Source of the DNA: Campylobacter showae CSUNSWCD
Lineage (GTDB): Bacteria > Campylobacterota > Campylobacteria > Campylobacterales > Campylobacteraceae
Assembly (NCBI RefSeq): GCF_000313615.1
Contig: NZ_AMZQ01000013.1
Location: 1-64,000 of the forward strand
Direction: 5' to 3'
Length of the DNA: 64,000 bases
Shown here piece after piece: positions 45,850 to 54,401 of the stretch. Every line of letters begins with the position of its first letter. Within the stretch, counting starts at the first letter, position 1. The translations under genes and the position numbers were made by a program. The notes below the pieces were generated by a model. The model had not been told where the DNA came from and did not search any database. It saw only the letters and a list, made by a program, of their open reading frames with translations.

Positions 45850-46973
45850 GCGAATTTAAGAATTTACCAAGCGGATGGAAGGTCGTGAGGCTTGGGGAAA
45901 TTTGCAATGTTAAACAAGGATTGCAAATCCCTATATCGGAAAGATTTTGTGAAAATGCACAAAATAGATATTTTTATATAACAAATGAGTTTTTAAAAGA
46001 AAAATCAGAAGTCAAGTATTATATTGAAAATCCGCCAGAGGGTACCATTTGTTTTTGTGATGATATATTGATGACAAGAACTGGTAATACTGGCATGGTT
46101 GTCACGAATGTTTTTGGTGTTTTTCATAATAATTTTTTTAAAATTGCATATGATAGACAACTTATCAAAAAAGAGTATTTTGTTTTTTTGCTTACTGGAC
46201 CAAAAATACAAAACGAAATTTTAAAAAGAGCTGGGAGTTCAACAATACCAGACTTAAATCATGGTGATTTTTTAAGTATAAAAATTTCAATTCCGCCATT
46301 AGACGAGCAAGAAAAGATAGCGGAAATTTTATCTACTTGGGATGAGGCTATAAATTTAACTATAAATTTGATAGAAAGCAAAAAGCAGTTTAAAAAAGCC
46401 CTTATGCAAAATTTACTTACAGCCAAAATCCGCTTCCCTGAGTTTCAAGACGAGTGGCTAATTGTGAAATTGGAAGAGGTTTCTGAAATATATCAACCGC
46501 AAACAATTTCACAAAGTGAATTAACAGATAGTGGATTTGACGTTTATGGCGCCAATGGCATTATAGGAAAATATAGTAGGTATAATCACGAATTTGAACA
46601 AGTTGTTATAACTTGCAGAGGAAACACATGCGGTGCGGTTAATTTTACAAAACCAAAATCATGGATAACTGGTAATGCTATGGTTATAAATTTAGACAAT
46701 TCAACTAAAGCTATAAAAACTTTTATTTATTATTTACTATCAAATACAAATTTCCAATATCTAATCTCTGGCTCAGGACAGCCTCAAATTACAAGTAACA
46801 TTAGATATCATAAAATAAAACTTCCAAATTTAGACGAGCAACAAAAAATCGCAGAGGTTTTAACGGCTTGCGATGACGAGATAAATTTACTAAATTTAAA
46901 ACTAGAAAATTTGAAAAAACAAAAACAAGGCTTAATGCAAAAACTACTAAGCGCAAAGGTAAGAGTAAAATGA
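45846..46973 (+). CDS. hsdS: Type I RM specificity subunit HsdS
   Basis: 375-residue specificity subunit with two TRDs (about 1-160 and 205-345) and two conserved spacer helices. Both spacers carry the repeat PPLDEQEKIAEIL or PNLDEQQKIAEVL. The TRD coding segments are distinctly AT-rich compared with hsdM, a usual sign of domain exchange. It overlaps hsdM by four bases and DUF3800 by four bases. Confidence 0.95.
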   Translation: MSEFKNLPSGWKVVRLGEICNVKQGLQIPISERFCENAQNRYFYITNEFLKEKSEVKYYIENPPEGTICFCDDILMTRTGNTGMVVTNVFGVFHNNFFKIAYDRQLIKKEYFVFLLTGPKIQNEILKRAGSSTIPDLNHGDFLSIKISIPPLDEQEKIAEILSTWDEAINLTINLIESKKQFKKALMQNLLTAKIRFPEFQDEWLIVKLEEVSEIYQPQTISQSELTDSGFDVYGANGIIGKYSRYNHEFEQVVITCRGNTCGAVNFTKPKSWITGNAMVINLDNSTKAIKTFIYYLLSNTNFQYLISGSGQPQITSNIRYHKIKLPNLDEQQKIAEVLTACDDEINLLNLKLENLKKQKQGLMQKLLSAKVRVK

Positions 46974-47698
46974 GCCAATACGGCAAGTATATCGTATATG
47001 TAGATGAGAGCGGAGATCACTCCTTAAGCCCTATCAATAAAGAATATCCGGTGTTTGTCTTGGCTTTTTGTATATTTGAAAAACATAAATATAGCATAGA
47101 TATAGTGCCTAAACTTAAAGAATTTAAATTTAAGCATTTTGGACACGATATGGTTGTATTGCATGAAAATGAGATAAGACGAGATAAGGGGGAATTTAAA
47201 ATACTAAACTCTAAAGATAAAAAAGATAGTTTTATATCTGAGCTAACAAATATTATAGAAAATGCCGAATTTACTCTTATTTCAGCCGTTATAAATAAAG
47301 AAAAACTCGGAAGCGGAGTTGGTAGCCCTTACGATCTAGCTCTTAAATTTTGCATGGAAAGAACATATTTTTTTCTAAGAGATAAAAACGAAGCAAATAA
47401 TATAACGCATATAGTGGTGGAGCAAAGAGGAAAAAGGGAAGATGAAAGCTTGGAGCTTGAGTTTAGAAGAATTTGTGACGGATATAATTATAGGAGTATC
47501 AAAATGAACTTTGAAATAGTTATGGCAAATAAACTTAGTAATTCTGCAGGACTTCAACTAGCTGATTTAGTAGCAAGACCGATAGGACTAAATGTCATAA
47601 AGCCAGATCAAGAAAATAGAGCATTTGAAATATTGAAGCAAAAATTTAGAAGTAGCAATGGAGTTTATAATGGATATGGATATAAAATTTACCCATAA
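46970..47698 (+). CDS. DUF3800 protein within the type I RM operon
   Basis: 242-residue soluble protein of the DUF3800 family. Family features are YVDESGDHS near residue 10, VVLHENEIRRDKG in the middle and LQLADLVARPIG towards the end; the spread acidic residues suggest a metal-dependent nuclease fold, though function is not proven. It is AT-rich and overlaps hsdS by four bases. DUF3800 genes are often placed in defence loci, and its position inside the operon hints at a role with the RM system. Confidence 0.8.
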   Translation: MSQYGKYIVYVDESGDHSLSPINKEYPVFVLAFCIFEKHKYSIDIVPKLKEFKFKHFGHDMVVLHENEIRRDKGEFKILNSKDKKDSFISELTNIIENAEFTLISAVINKEKLGSGVGSPYDLALKFCMERTYFFLRDKNEANNITHIVVEQRGKREDESLELEFRRICDGYNYRSIKMNFEIVMANKLSNSAGLQLADLVARPIGLNVIKPDQENRAFEILKQKFRSSNGVYNGYGYKIYP

Positions 47699-47813
47699 AA
47701 AACAAAAGCCCTTAGGAAAATCCCTAAGAGCTTTCGCCGATCGCCAATCTGCAATCCAATGTGGAGATACTATCGAAATTCTTGTGAAAAATAACTTAAA
47801 GGATACCAAATGA
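47658..47813 (+). CDS. Small ORF bridging DUF3800 and hsdR, 51 aa
   Basis: A frame starting at ATG 47658 or 47670 runs out of the DUF3800 gene in another frame, through KKQKPLGKSLRAFADRQSAI, and ends TGA overlapping the hsdR ATG as ATGA. It would carry ribosomes from DUF3800 to hsdR. It may instead be the frame-shifted former C-terminus of DUF3800, because the frames join at KIYP then KKQKPLG. The hairpin at 47710 lies within it. Confidence 0.4.
   Translation: MEFIMDMDIKFTHKKQKPLGKSLRAFADRQSAIQCGDTIEILVKNNLKDTK
47710..47732 (+). other. Hairpin upstream of hsdR
   Basis: CTTAGG-AAAATC-CCTAAG with no T tract. It may regulate hsdR expression (for example attenuation) or simply be coding sequence. 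Confidence 0.3.
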
Positions 47814-50800
47814 CCCCAGATACTTCAGAAAATAAGATCCAGCAAAACAGCATAAATTTACTACGAAATTTGGGCTATAAATTTATAAGCAGGGAAGAAA
47901 ATTTAAGGCTTCGTGGCTCTAAATCTAGCGAGGTTTTGTTTAGGGAAATTTTAACCCAAAAGCTTTACGAGATAAACGGCTACGAGTATAAGGGCAAGCG
48001 ATATAAATTTAGCCAAAGCAGTATTTTAAAAGCGGTCGATGAGTTAGCGGGAGTTTCACTAAACGAAGGGCTAATGATCGCAAATGAAAAGATCACTAAT
48101 TTGCTCTTGCTTGGCACTAGCTTAGAGGAAAATTTAGAGGACGGCACAAGAAGAAGCTTTTCTTTTAAATTTATAGACTTTGAAAATTTGCAAAACAACG
48201 ACTTTTATGTAACGGAGGAGTTTGAAGTAAGCAGGGCAAATCAAGGCGAGATACAAAAGCACAGAAGGCCAGATCTCGTGCTTTTTATAAACGGCATACC
48301 AATAGTCGTAATAGAGCTTAAAAAATCAAGCGTGAGCCTTGAAAACGGCATAAAACAGCTACAAAAAGAGCAGGGCAAAGAGGAAATAGCGCATCTTTTT
48401 AAATACATCCAGCTAACTATCGCAGCAAACGGCAGTGAGGCAAGATACGGCACAACGGGCACGCCGTTTAAATTTTATAGCGTGTGGAAAGAGCAAGATA
48501 GCGTAAATGAAAGCCTAGAGGACGTGATAGAAGATAGAAAAATAAGTGCGCTTGATACTACGCTTTTTGCGCTACTATCTAAAGATAGGCTATTAAGGCT
48601 AATTAGGCACTATATACTGTTTGATAAAAGGGTGAAAAAGGTTTGCAGATATCAGCAGTTTTTTGCGATAGAAGAGACGCTAAAGCGAGTATCGGCGAAA
48701 AAAGAGGGCGCAAGAGTGGGCGGACTCATCTGGCACACACAAGGAAGTGGCAAGTCGCTTACTATGGTAATGCTAACAAAGCTTTTAAAACAAATTTATT
48801 CAAACTCAAAAGTTATCGTCGTAACCGACAGGATAGACCTAGATGAGCAGATACACGAAACTTTTAAAAACACGGATATAAAAGCAGGACGAGCAAGTAG
48901 CGGAAGCGATCTGATAGAAAAGCTACAAAGCGGCGTTAGCGTGATAACTACGCTCGTGCATAAATTTGAAAAGGTGCAAAACCAAAAGGTAGTGATACGA
49001 GATAGCGATATATTTGTGTTAGTAGATGAGAGCCACCGCACGCAAGGCGGAGATCTGCATAAGGCGATGAAAAAGGCTTTGCCGCTTGCTTGTTATATAG
49101 GCTTTACAGGCACGCCGCTTTTAAAGCGCGAGAAAAATAGCTTTGCTAAATTTGGCGGAGAAATTCATAGATATACGATAGATGACGCCGTCAAAGACGG
49201 AGCCGTTTTACCGCTACTTTACGAGGGGCGATATGTGGGTCAAGAGGTGCTTGATGCTGATGGGCTAACTAGGAAATTTGATCTCATATCAAAAGAGCTA
49301 AGTGATCAGGCTAAAAGGGACTTGCAACAAAAGTGGGCGAGGTTTGAGCGTGTGGCTTCGAGCGAGCAAAGGCTAGAGCTCATAGCCGTTGATATAAATG
49401 AGCATTTTAAAAAGAGTTTAAAGATGGCAAATGGCGGATTTAAGGCGATGCTTGCAACGCAAAGAAAATATGACGCCATAAAATATCATCAAATTTTTGA
49501 AGAATTTGGAGAAATAAAAACTGCTTACGTGATATCAAGCAACGAGCACGAGGAGCTTGAGGGCGGGCACAAAGAGTACGTCGCAAAGGCGTGGCAAGAG
49601 ACGATAAAAGACTACGGCGGTGAGGAGGCGTACCTAAAGCATGTCAAAAACGAATTTATTTACGGCGACGAGATAGATCTGCTTATCGTCGTTGATAAGC
49701 TTTTAACGGGATTTGACGCGCCAAGAGCAAGCACGCTTTATATAGATAAACAGCTAAAAGAGCATAATCTGCTCCAAGCCATAGCTAGAGTAAATAGGCT
49801 TTATGACGGAAAAGATTATGGCTACATTATTGATTATAGAGGGCTTTTGGGCGAACTTGATGAGGCGCTTACTAGCTATGCGTCGCTAAGCGGCTTTGAC
49901 CCGGAGGATCTAAGCGGAGCCGTGATAGACGTAAGAAGTGAGATCGTAAAGGCTAAGACCTACTATACTCATTTAGACGGGCTTTTTAGTGGCGTCAAAT
50001 TTAAAGACGACTTAGAAAGCTATGTGGCGGTTTTAGAAGACGTGCAAAAACGAGACGACTTTAAAGAGTGGCTGTCGCAGTTTGCTAGGGCGTTTAAACT
50101 AGCGCTTTGTAGTGAGAAAATTTGCGATATCTTAAGCGAAGAGGAGATAAAAGCCTATAAACAAAAGGTTAAATTTTATAACGAGCTAAGAAAGGCGGTG
50201 CAGCTAAGGTATCACGAGAGTTGCGACTTTGGCAAATACGAAGCTCAGATGCAAAAGCTACTTGATACTTATGTGAGCGCAAAAGAGGTCAATGAGCTCA
50301 CCAGGCTTGTAAATATCTTTGAGACGGAATTTGATGACGAGGTGCAAAGAGTCGAAGGTAAAAATGCAAAAGCTGATACGATAATCAGCGCCGTAAGTGC
50401 AGTGGTAAAAGAGAAAATGGAGTCAAATCCGGCGTTTTATAAATCAATAGCCAAGCAGATACAAGATATCATCGACGAGTATAAGGCAAAAAGACTGAGC
50501 GAAGAGGAAAAACTTGCCAAAGCAAAACAGCTAAAAGGCCTAATAACCGGAGCTTTAAAGCCAAATGAAGATAGATATCCAAAAGAATTTAACGGCAAGG
50601 AAATTTTGTTTGCCATTTATGATAATTTGCTTGATATTTTAGGCGATGTGGAGCTTGAGGATATAGAGGCGGTCGCTAAAAATTTGAGTATGAAATTTTA
50701 TGAAATTTATGAAAAAGCCTCTAAAAAACCGGAATGGTACAAAAATAAAGAGGTAGAAAACGAGATAACAAGCCAGATGGAAGACGCTCTTTGGGATGTC

Positions 50801-50887
50801 GAGGACGAATACGGCGTATCTATCGATGATAAAGAGAAAATTTATCAAACTATCCGTGGCATAGGGATAAGTTTTTATGCAAAGTGA
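47810..50887 (+). CDS. hsdR: Type I RM restriction subunit HsdR
   Basis: 1025-residue motor/nuclease. The N-terminal PD-(D/E)xK nuclease is intact (RPDLVLFINGIP then VIELKKS). The SF2 translocase has motif I WHTQGSGKSLTM, motif II LVDESHRTQ and motif III FTGTPL. The C-terminal helical region holds the assembly domain. It overlaps the metallopeptidase gene by 11 bases. With hsdM and hsdS it gives a complete type I system. Confidence 0.96.
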   Translation: MTPDTSENKIQQNSINLLRNLGYKFISREENLRLRGSKSSEVLFREILTQKLYEINGYEYKGKRYKFSQSSILKAVDELAGVSLNEGLMIANEKITNLLLLGTSLEENLEDGTRRSFSFKFIDFENLQNNDFYVTEEFEVSRANQGEIQKHRRPDLVLFINGIPIVVIELKKSSVSLENGIKQLQKEQGKEEIAHLFKYIQLTIAANGSEARYGTTGTPFKFYSVWKEQDSVNESLEDVIEDRKISALDTTLFALLSKDRLLRLIRHYILFDKRVKKVCRYQQFFAIEETLKRVSAKKEGARVGGLIWHTQGSGKSLTMVMLTKLLKQIYSNSKVIVVTDRIDLDEQIHETFKNTDIKAGRASSGSDLIEKLQSGVSVITTLVHKFEKVQNQKVVIRDSDIFVLVDESHRTQGGDLHKAMKKALPLACYIGFTGTPLLKREKNSFAKFGGEIHRYTIDDAVKDGAVLPLLYEGRYVGQEVLDADGLTRKFDLISKELSDQAKRDLQQKWARFERVASSEQRLELIAVDINEHFKKSLKMANGGFKAMLATQRKYDAIKYHQIFEEFGEIKTAYVISSNEHEELEGGHKEYVAKAWQETIKDYGGEEAYLKHVKNEFIYGDEIDLLIVVDKLLTGFDAPRASTLYIDKQLKEHNLLQAIARVNRLYDGKDYGYIIDYRGLLGELDEALTSYASLSGFDPEDLSGAVIDVRSEIVKAKTYYTHLDGLFSGVKFKDDLESYVAVLEDVQKRDDFKEWLSQFARAFKLALCSEKICDILSEEEIKAYKQKVKFYNELRKAVQLRYHESCDFGKYEAQMQKLLDTYVSAKEVNELTRLVNIFETEFDDEVQRVEGKNAKADTIISAVSAVVKEKMESNPAFYKSIAKQIQDIIDEYKAKRLSEEEKLAKAKQLKGLITGALKPNEDRYPKEFNGKEILFAIYDNLLDILGDVELEDIEAVAKNLSMKFYEIYEKASKKPEWYKNKEVENEITSQMEDALWDVEDEYGVSIDDKEKIYQTIRGIGISFYAK

Positions 50888-51542
50888 CGTAAAAATCATC
50901 AAAAAAGATGTAAAAAATATCACTTTAAAAGTTAGACCTAGCGGCGAAGCGATACTGACCGCGCCAAATTCGGTAAGCGATGAGCATATAAAATTTATCA
51001 TGCAAAAAAGAGCCCAGTGGATAGCGCAAAAACGTGCGTTTTTTGCTTCGTTTAAGACGCCGCAAAAAGAGTACGTAAGCGGTGAGGATTTTAGATATCT
51101 TGGGCGAAGTTATAGGCTAAAAGTGGTGCAGTCTAAGGAGGAGCGCGTAAAGCTTCAAAGGGGTTATCTAGAGCTATTTGTAAAAGATAAAAGCGACCTA
51201 AAGCGAAGAGAAAATTTGATTTATGAGTGGTATCATGAAAAGGCGATGATATATTTTTTTAACATCTTGCAAGAGTTTAACAAGATAGTAAAGCAAGATA
51301 TCAAAAGCGTAAAAATAAGGCAGATGAAAACAAGATGGGGAAGCTGCAATCCATATAAATCATATATAAATTTAAACATAGAGCTTATCAAAAAGCCAAA
51401 GGTGTGCATCGAGTATGTCGTATTTCACGAGCTAGCTCACTTGCACTATCCAGATCACTCAAAGGAATTTTATGATTATTTGAGCCTTTACATGCCTGAT
51501 TGGCAAAAACGCAAGGAGATTTTAGAGAAGGCTATGCCGTAA
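50877..51542 (+). CDS. YgjP-like zinc metallopeptidase (DUF45)
   Basis: 221-residue protein with the zinc motif HELAHLHYPDHSKEFY (HExxH and downstream His) near residue 183. It belongs to the DUF45/YgjP group of metallopeptidases. Such genes often follow hsdR in type I loci and their link to RM is unknown. The ATG lies within hsdR, 11 bases before its stop. Confidence 0.88.
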   Translation: MQSDVKIIKKDVKNITLKVRPSGEAILTAPNSVSDEHIKFIMQKRAQWIAQKRAFFASFKTPQKEYVSGEDFRYLGRSYRLKVVQSKEERVKLQRGYLELFVKDKSDLKRRENLIYEWYHEKAMIYFFNILQEFNKIVKQDIKSVKIRQMKTRWGSCNPYKSYINLNIELIKKPKVCIEYVVFHELAHLHYPDHSKEFYDYLSLYMPDWQKRKEILEKAMP

Positions 51543-51658
51543 AATATTTTTGCAACCTGAGTTTTCTAAAAAAGCGTAAGAAATATGATTTTGCTGAGCG
51601 GTTAAGTTTTTGGAAAAATCGCGCAGGTGAAACTCTCCGCGCTCCAGCGCCTAAAAGC

Positions 51659-51811
51659 TCAGTCGTAGCAGCTAATCTCGCCGCCGCACGCCATCTCTTC
51701 CTCGTCGTTATCGAGCTTAAATTTGGCGCAGTTTTGGGCGGTTTCTCGCGCTTTTTCATAGTCAAATTTGCCAAATTTAAACTTGCCTTTTTCACTAAAA
51801 TTTGCACGCAT
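51659..51811 (-). pseudogene. Small minus-strand frame, possible remnant
   Basis: A 50-codon frame MRANFSEKGKFKFGKFDYEK ending in a Cys-containing acidic tail. It has no clear ribosome-binding site and follows out-of-frame coding-like sequence at 51820-52010, so it is probably the 3' part of a frameshifted gene. No family is recognised. Confidence 0.35.
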
Positions 51812-52315
51812 CAAAACACCCGAAGCTCTTTTACGCTTAAATTTCTAAAGCCGCCGTCCGATTCTTTTTTGACGAGCAAAGTCGCCTTAAAATCCAAAAA
51901 TACCGACTTTAGCGCTCCGATCAAATTTGCCTCTGATCTTGCCGTCGTTTCCGCTAAGCCTAAGCCCTATACCGGCTAGCGCGCCTATAACGCCGCGAGC
52001 GCCGCTTTTAGCTCTTTTGTGATTAAATTTGATTTCGTATTAAAATACGAGCGAATATTAACAACTTAAACTTTCATAAAACTTAAAAAACAAATATGCA
52101 AAATTCTAACTTTGTCACTAAAATATTCTACATTAACGATTATCGGAATTTTAGGTATTTTGATAAATGAAGTAGAAAAATTTAATTTCGTAATTTGGAA
52201 TTCGGGACAAACATTTTTTGGGTTAAATTTGAAAAGGGGCGGAATGAAAAAGTCAAATTTAGACTAAACTAGTAGTGAAGCTTTTTGCGGCGATTACGGA
52301 AATTTTGTATTTAAG

Positions 52316-52338
52316 ATATATGCTAAATTTGCATATAT
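52316..52338. promoter_or_regulatory. Palindromic site upstream of fdhD, ModE-like operator candidate
   Basis: ATATATGC-TAAATTT-GCATATAT is a perfect 8-base inverted repeat with a 7-base spacer, 134 bp before the fdhD start. The same half-site and spacing occur at 56788, 58691 and 58742. A second inverted repeat TTGCTT-GATTT-AAGCAA lies at 52388-52404, closer to the promoter. Confidence 0.6.
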
Positions 52339-52472
52339 AAATCATCATCAGATACCGATAAAATCGTACTAAAAATAGTTTAAGTTTTTGCTTGATTTAA
52401 GCAATAATTCACTACAATCAAATCTTAAATTTAGATTTTCAAGCTATCATTTTGCAAAAATTAAGGAAAATC

Positions 52473-53255
52473 ATGCAACCTATTTTTACGACGCAAATCA
52501 TCAAATTTAAAGGTGCGCAAAAAAGCGCCGTGGATGATATTTTGGTGCGCGAGATCAAGCTTGAGATCTACATAAACGGCAAGCGTTTTGGCGCACTGAT
52601 GGCAACTCCGACCGATCAGGAGGCTCTGGCTGCGGGCTATCTAATCAGCGAAAATTTGATCGCGAGCCCCGAGGATATCGAGAGTATCGAGCTCTCAGAC
52701 GACGCTTTAAGCGTGCGGGTAAAGGCTAAAATCAACGAAAAACGCCTCGAGCAGTTTGACGAGGAAAAGGTGATAATCAGTGGCTGCGGGCGTAGCTCTA
52801 CGGCAAATATCGATCCAGGGGCTATGGCGGCACGCTCGATAAAGGGCGAGGTTAAATTTCACAAAGACGAAATTTTGCGCCAGATGGGGCAGTTTTACAC
52901 GCAGTGCGAGCTCTACGAGATGACTGGCTGCGTGCACACGGCTAAGCTTTTTGTTAGCGGCGAACAGTTTTACATCGGCGAGGATATCGCCCAGCACAAC
53001 ACCATAGATAAAGCCGTCGGCAAAGCGGTACTAGCAGGTGCGCAGCTGCAAAATTCGTTTTTGATGGTGAGCGGGAGGCTGAGCTCCGAGATGGTCGCAA
53101 AAGCCGTCATGCACGGCATCCCCGTGCTCGTCTCGCGCACGGCTCCGACTAGCCTTGGCGTCGTGATAGCGCGTAAATTTAACCTCACGCTATGCGGCTT
53201 TGCTCGCGGCGAAAACATAAACGTGTATAGCGGCGCGGAGAGAATCTATGAGTGA
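52473..53255 (+). CDS. fdhD: Formate dehydrogenase accessory sulfurtransferase FdhD
   Basis: Delivers sulfur from IscS to the molybdenum cofactor of formate dehydrogenase. The start at 52473 (MQPIFTTQIIKFKG) has AAGGAAAAT upstream; the longer frame from 52452 would start TTG and adds seven residues. The family core shows LIASPEDIESIEL, the sulfur-carrying Cys in IISGCGRSSTANID and the conserved EMTGCVHTAKLF. It is 260 aa. It overlaps the ModE-like regulator gene by eight bases. Confidence 0.95.
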   Translation: MQPIFTTQIIKFKGAQKSAVDDILVREIKLEIYINGKRFGALMATPTDQEALAAGYLISENLIASPEDIESIELSDDALSVRVKAKINEKRLEQFDEEKVIISGCGRSSTANIDPGAMAARSIKGEVKFHKDEILRQMGQFYTQCELYEMTGCVHTAKLFVSGEQFYIGEDIAQHNTIDKAVGKAVLAGAQLQNSFLMVSGRLSSEMVAKAVMHGIPVLVSRTAPTSLGVVIARKFNLTLCGFARGENINVYSGAERIYE

Positions 53256-54003
53256 GCAAATCCGCGAACTGATCGCAAAACTGCTAAATCCAAAGGGCAG
53301 GCTAGACTGCGGCGCGGCGTTTAAGATCGCTGCAAAGCTAGGCGTAGAGGTCGGGCTGGTTAGCGACGAGGCCGAAAAAATGGGTGTAAAGATCGACAAC
53401 TGCGAGCTAGGGCAGTTTGGCGGGCTGGAAAACGGACGCGGCAAATACACCGTGATGACGCAGCTAAAGCAGATGACCGACGAAAAGAACAGAATCCTGT
53501 GCAAAGACGCTAGAGACGCGGCTGCGGGCGTGGGGCTAAAGACGATCCGCTCGACGCTAAAAGACTATAAAATCGACGTAAAATACTGCCAGTTGGGGTG
53601 TTTTAAGGAGAAGAAAGGAAAAAAGATGAGAGTAAAAACCAAAACCTGGATAGAAAACGACGAGGGCGAGCTTATCTTCGGCAAGGGTAAAACAGAAGTC
53701 CTAGACGTCATCGCAGAGGTTGGCTCGATCTCAAAGGCCGCCGAAATTCTAGGCATGAACTATAAAAAATGCTGGACTCATCTGCAAATTTTGCAAAAAA
53801 ATCTAAAAGAGGAGCTCTTTACCACTAAGCAAGGCGGCGGAGAAAACGCCGGCACGACGCTAAACGAGCGCGCGCATGAGCTCATAAACGCCTATAGACA
53901 GCTTCAAAACGACATCGAGGATTTTGCGGATAAGCGCTTTAAGGAGCTGTTTTTGAAAAAAGACGGCGAGAAAAAAGACGAGACAAACGATAAAAAGAAA
54001 TAA
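53248..54003 (+). CDS. ModE-like winged-helix regulator with duplicated N-terminal domain
   Basis: 251-residue regulator. The C-terminal part (about residues 130-215) has a ModE/LysR-type winged helix (VIAEVGSISKAAEILGMNYK). The N-terminal half contains two copies of a compact domain, seen as LDCGAAFKIAAKLGVEVGLV ending ELGQFG and as ILCKDARDAAAGVGLKTIRS ending QLGCF. Cys residues recur in both copies. Residues past 215 are a charged Lys/Glu tail. There is no Mop molybdate-binding domain, so the N-terminal repeats may be the sensor. The gene overlaps fdhD. Confidence 0.8.
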   Translation: MSEQIRELIAKLLNPKGRLDCGAAFKIAAKLGVEVGLVSDEAEKMGVKIDNCELGQFGGLENGRGKYTVMTQLKQMTDEKNRILCKDARDAAAGVGLKTIRSTLKDYKIDVKYCQLGCFKEKKGKKMRVKTKTWIENDEGELIFGKGKTEVLDVIAEVGSISKAAEILGMNYKKCWTHLQILQKNLKEELFTTKQGGGENAGTTLNERAHELINAYRQLQNDIEDFADKRFKELFLKKDGEKKDETNDKKK

Positions 54004-54029
54004 AACCACATCAATTTAAGGGAGAAAAA

Positions 54030-54218
54030 ATGTACGTAAAACTAAACGATAGGGTCTATCTAAACAAAGATAAGATCACCAGAGTAAAGGTAGATAGCGT
54101 CCAAGACGGTATCAGGATTCGCTTTTACGAGGGGCAAAACCAAGTCGCTAAAAGCGGACGCTTCGAAACCGAAGCAAAAGCTATCGAGTGGCTAGAGAAA
54201 AATTTTATAAACAAATAA
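54030..54218 (+). CDS. Small conserved-looking protein, 62 aa
   Basis: Begins MYVKLNDRVYLNKDKITRVK and has mixed beta/alpha composition, with no signal sequence. Good AAGGGAG Shine-Dalgarno. It lies 27 bases after the regulator on the same strand and before a hairpin terminator, so it is probably the last gene of the fdhD operon. No family recognised. Confidence 0.6.
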   Translation: MYVKLNDRVYLNKDKITRVKVDSVQDGIRIRFYEGQNQVAKSGRFETEAKAIEWLEKNFINK

Positions 54219-54227
54219 TAAAATGGT

Positions 54228-54248
54228 CGTGAGCCTCTGTGGCTCGCG
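54228..54248 (+). terminator. Terminator after the 62-aa gene
   Basis: CGTGAGCC-TCTGT-GGCTCGCG stem followed by CTTCTGTGCTTT, closing the fdhD operon. Confidence 0.5.
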
Positions 54249-54401
54249 CTTCTGTGCTTTATCAAGTTAAATTTGCCGCTTTGCGGTTAAATTTAGCTTG
54301 CTCAAATTTAACCTCCAAATTTACTAAATCATTTCCACCGCAAAAGCCCCAAATTTGCGAAAATTTACTATAATTACCGCATCAAATTTAAAGAGTAAAA
54401 A

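Larger units (their letters stand above)
51543..52472. other. Intergenic region holding remnants and a regulatory block before fdhD
   Basis: No complete gene is seen except a small minus-strand frame at 51659. Between 51820 and 52010 the minus strand shows KSGARGVIGALAGIGL in one frame and DFKATLLVKKESDGGFRNLS in another, as if a gene were broken by frameshift. The last 160 bases contain the palindromes at 52316 and 52388. Confidence 0.35.

Noticed and set aside
51500-51979. Plus-strand frame of 159 aa after the metallopeptidase
   Set aside because: It begins inside the metallopeptidase gene in another frame, has no ribosome-binding site and no family resemblance. The minus strand here looks more coding-like.
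50888-52472. Right attachment site for an integrated element at tRNA-Asn
   Set aside because: No repeat of the tRNA 3' end and no integrase gene was found in the window.
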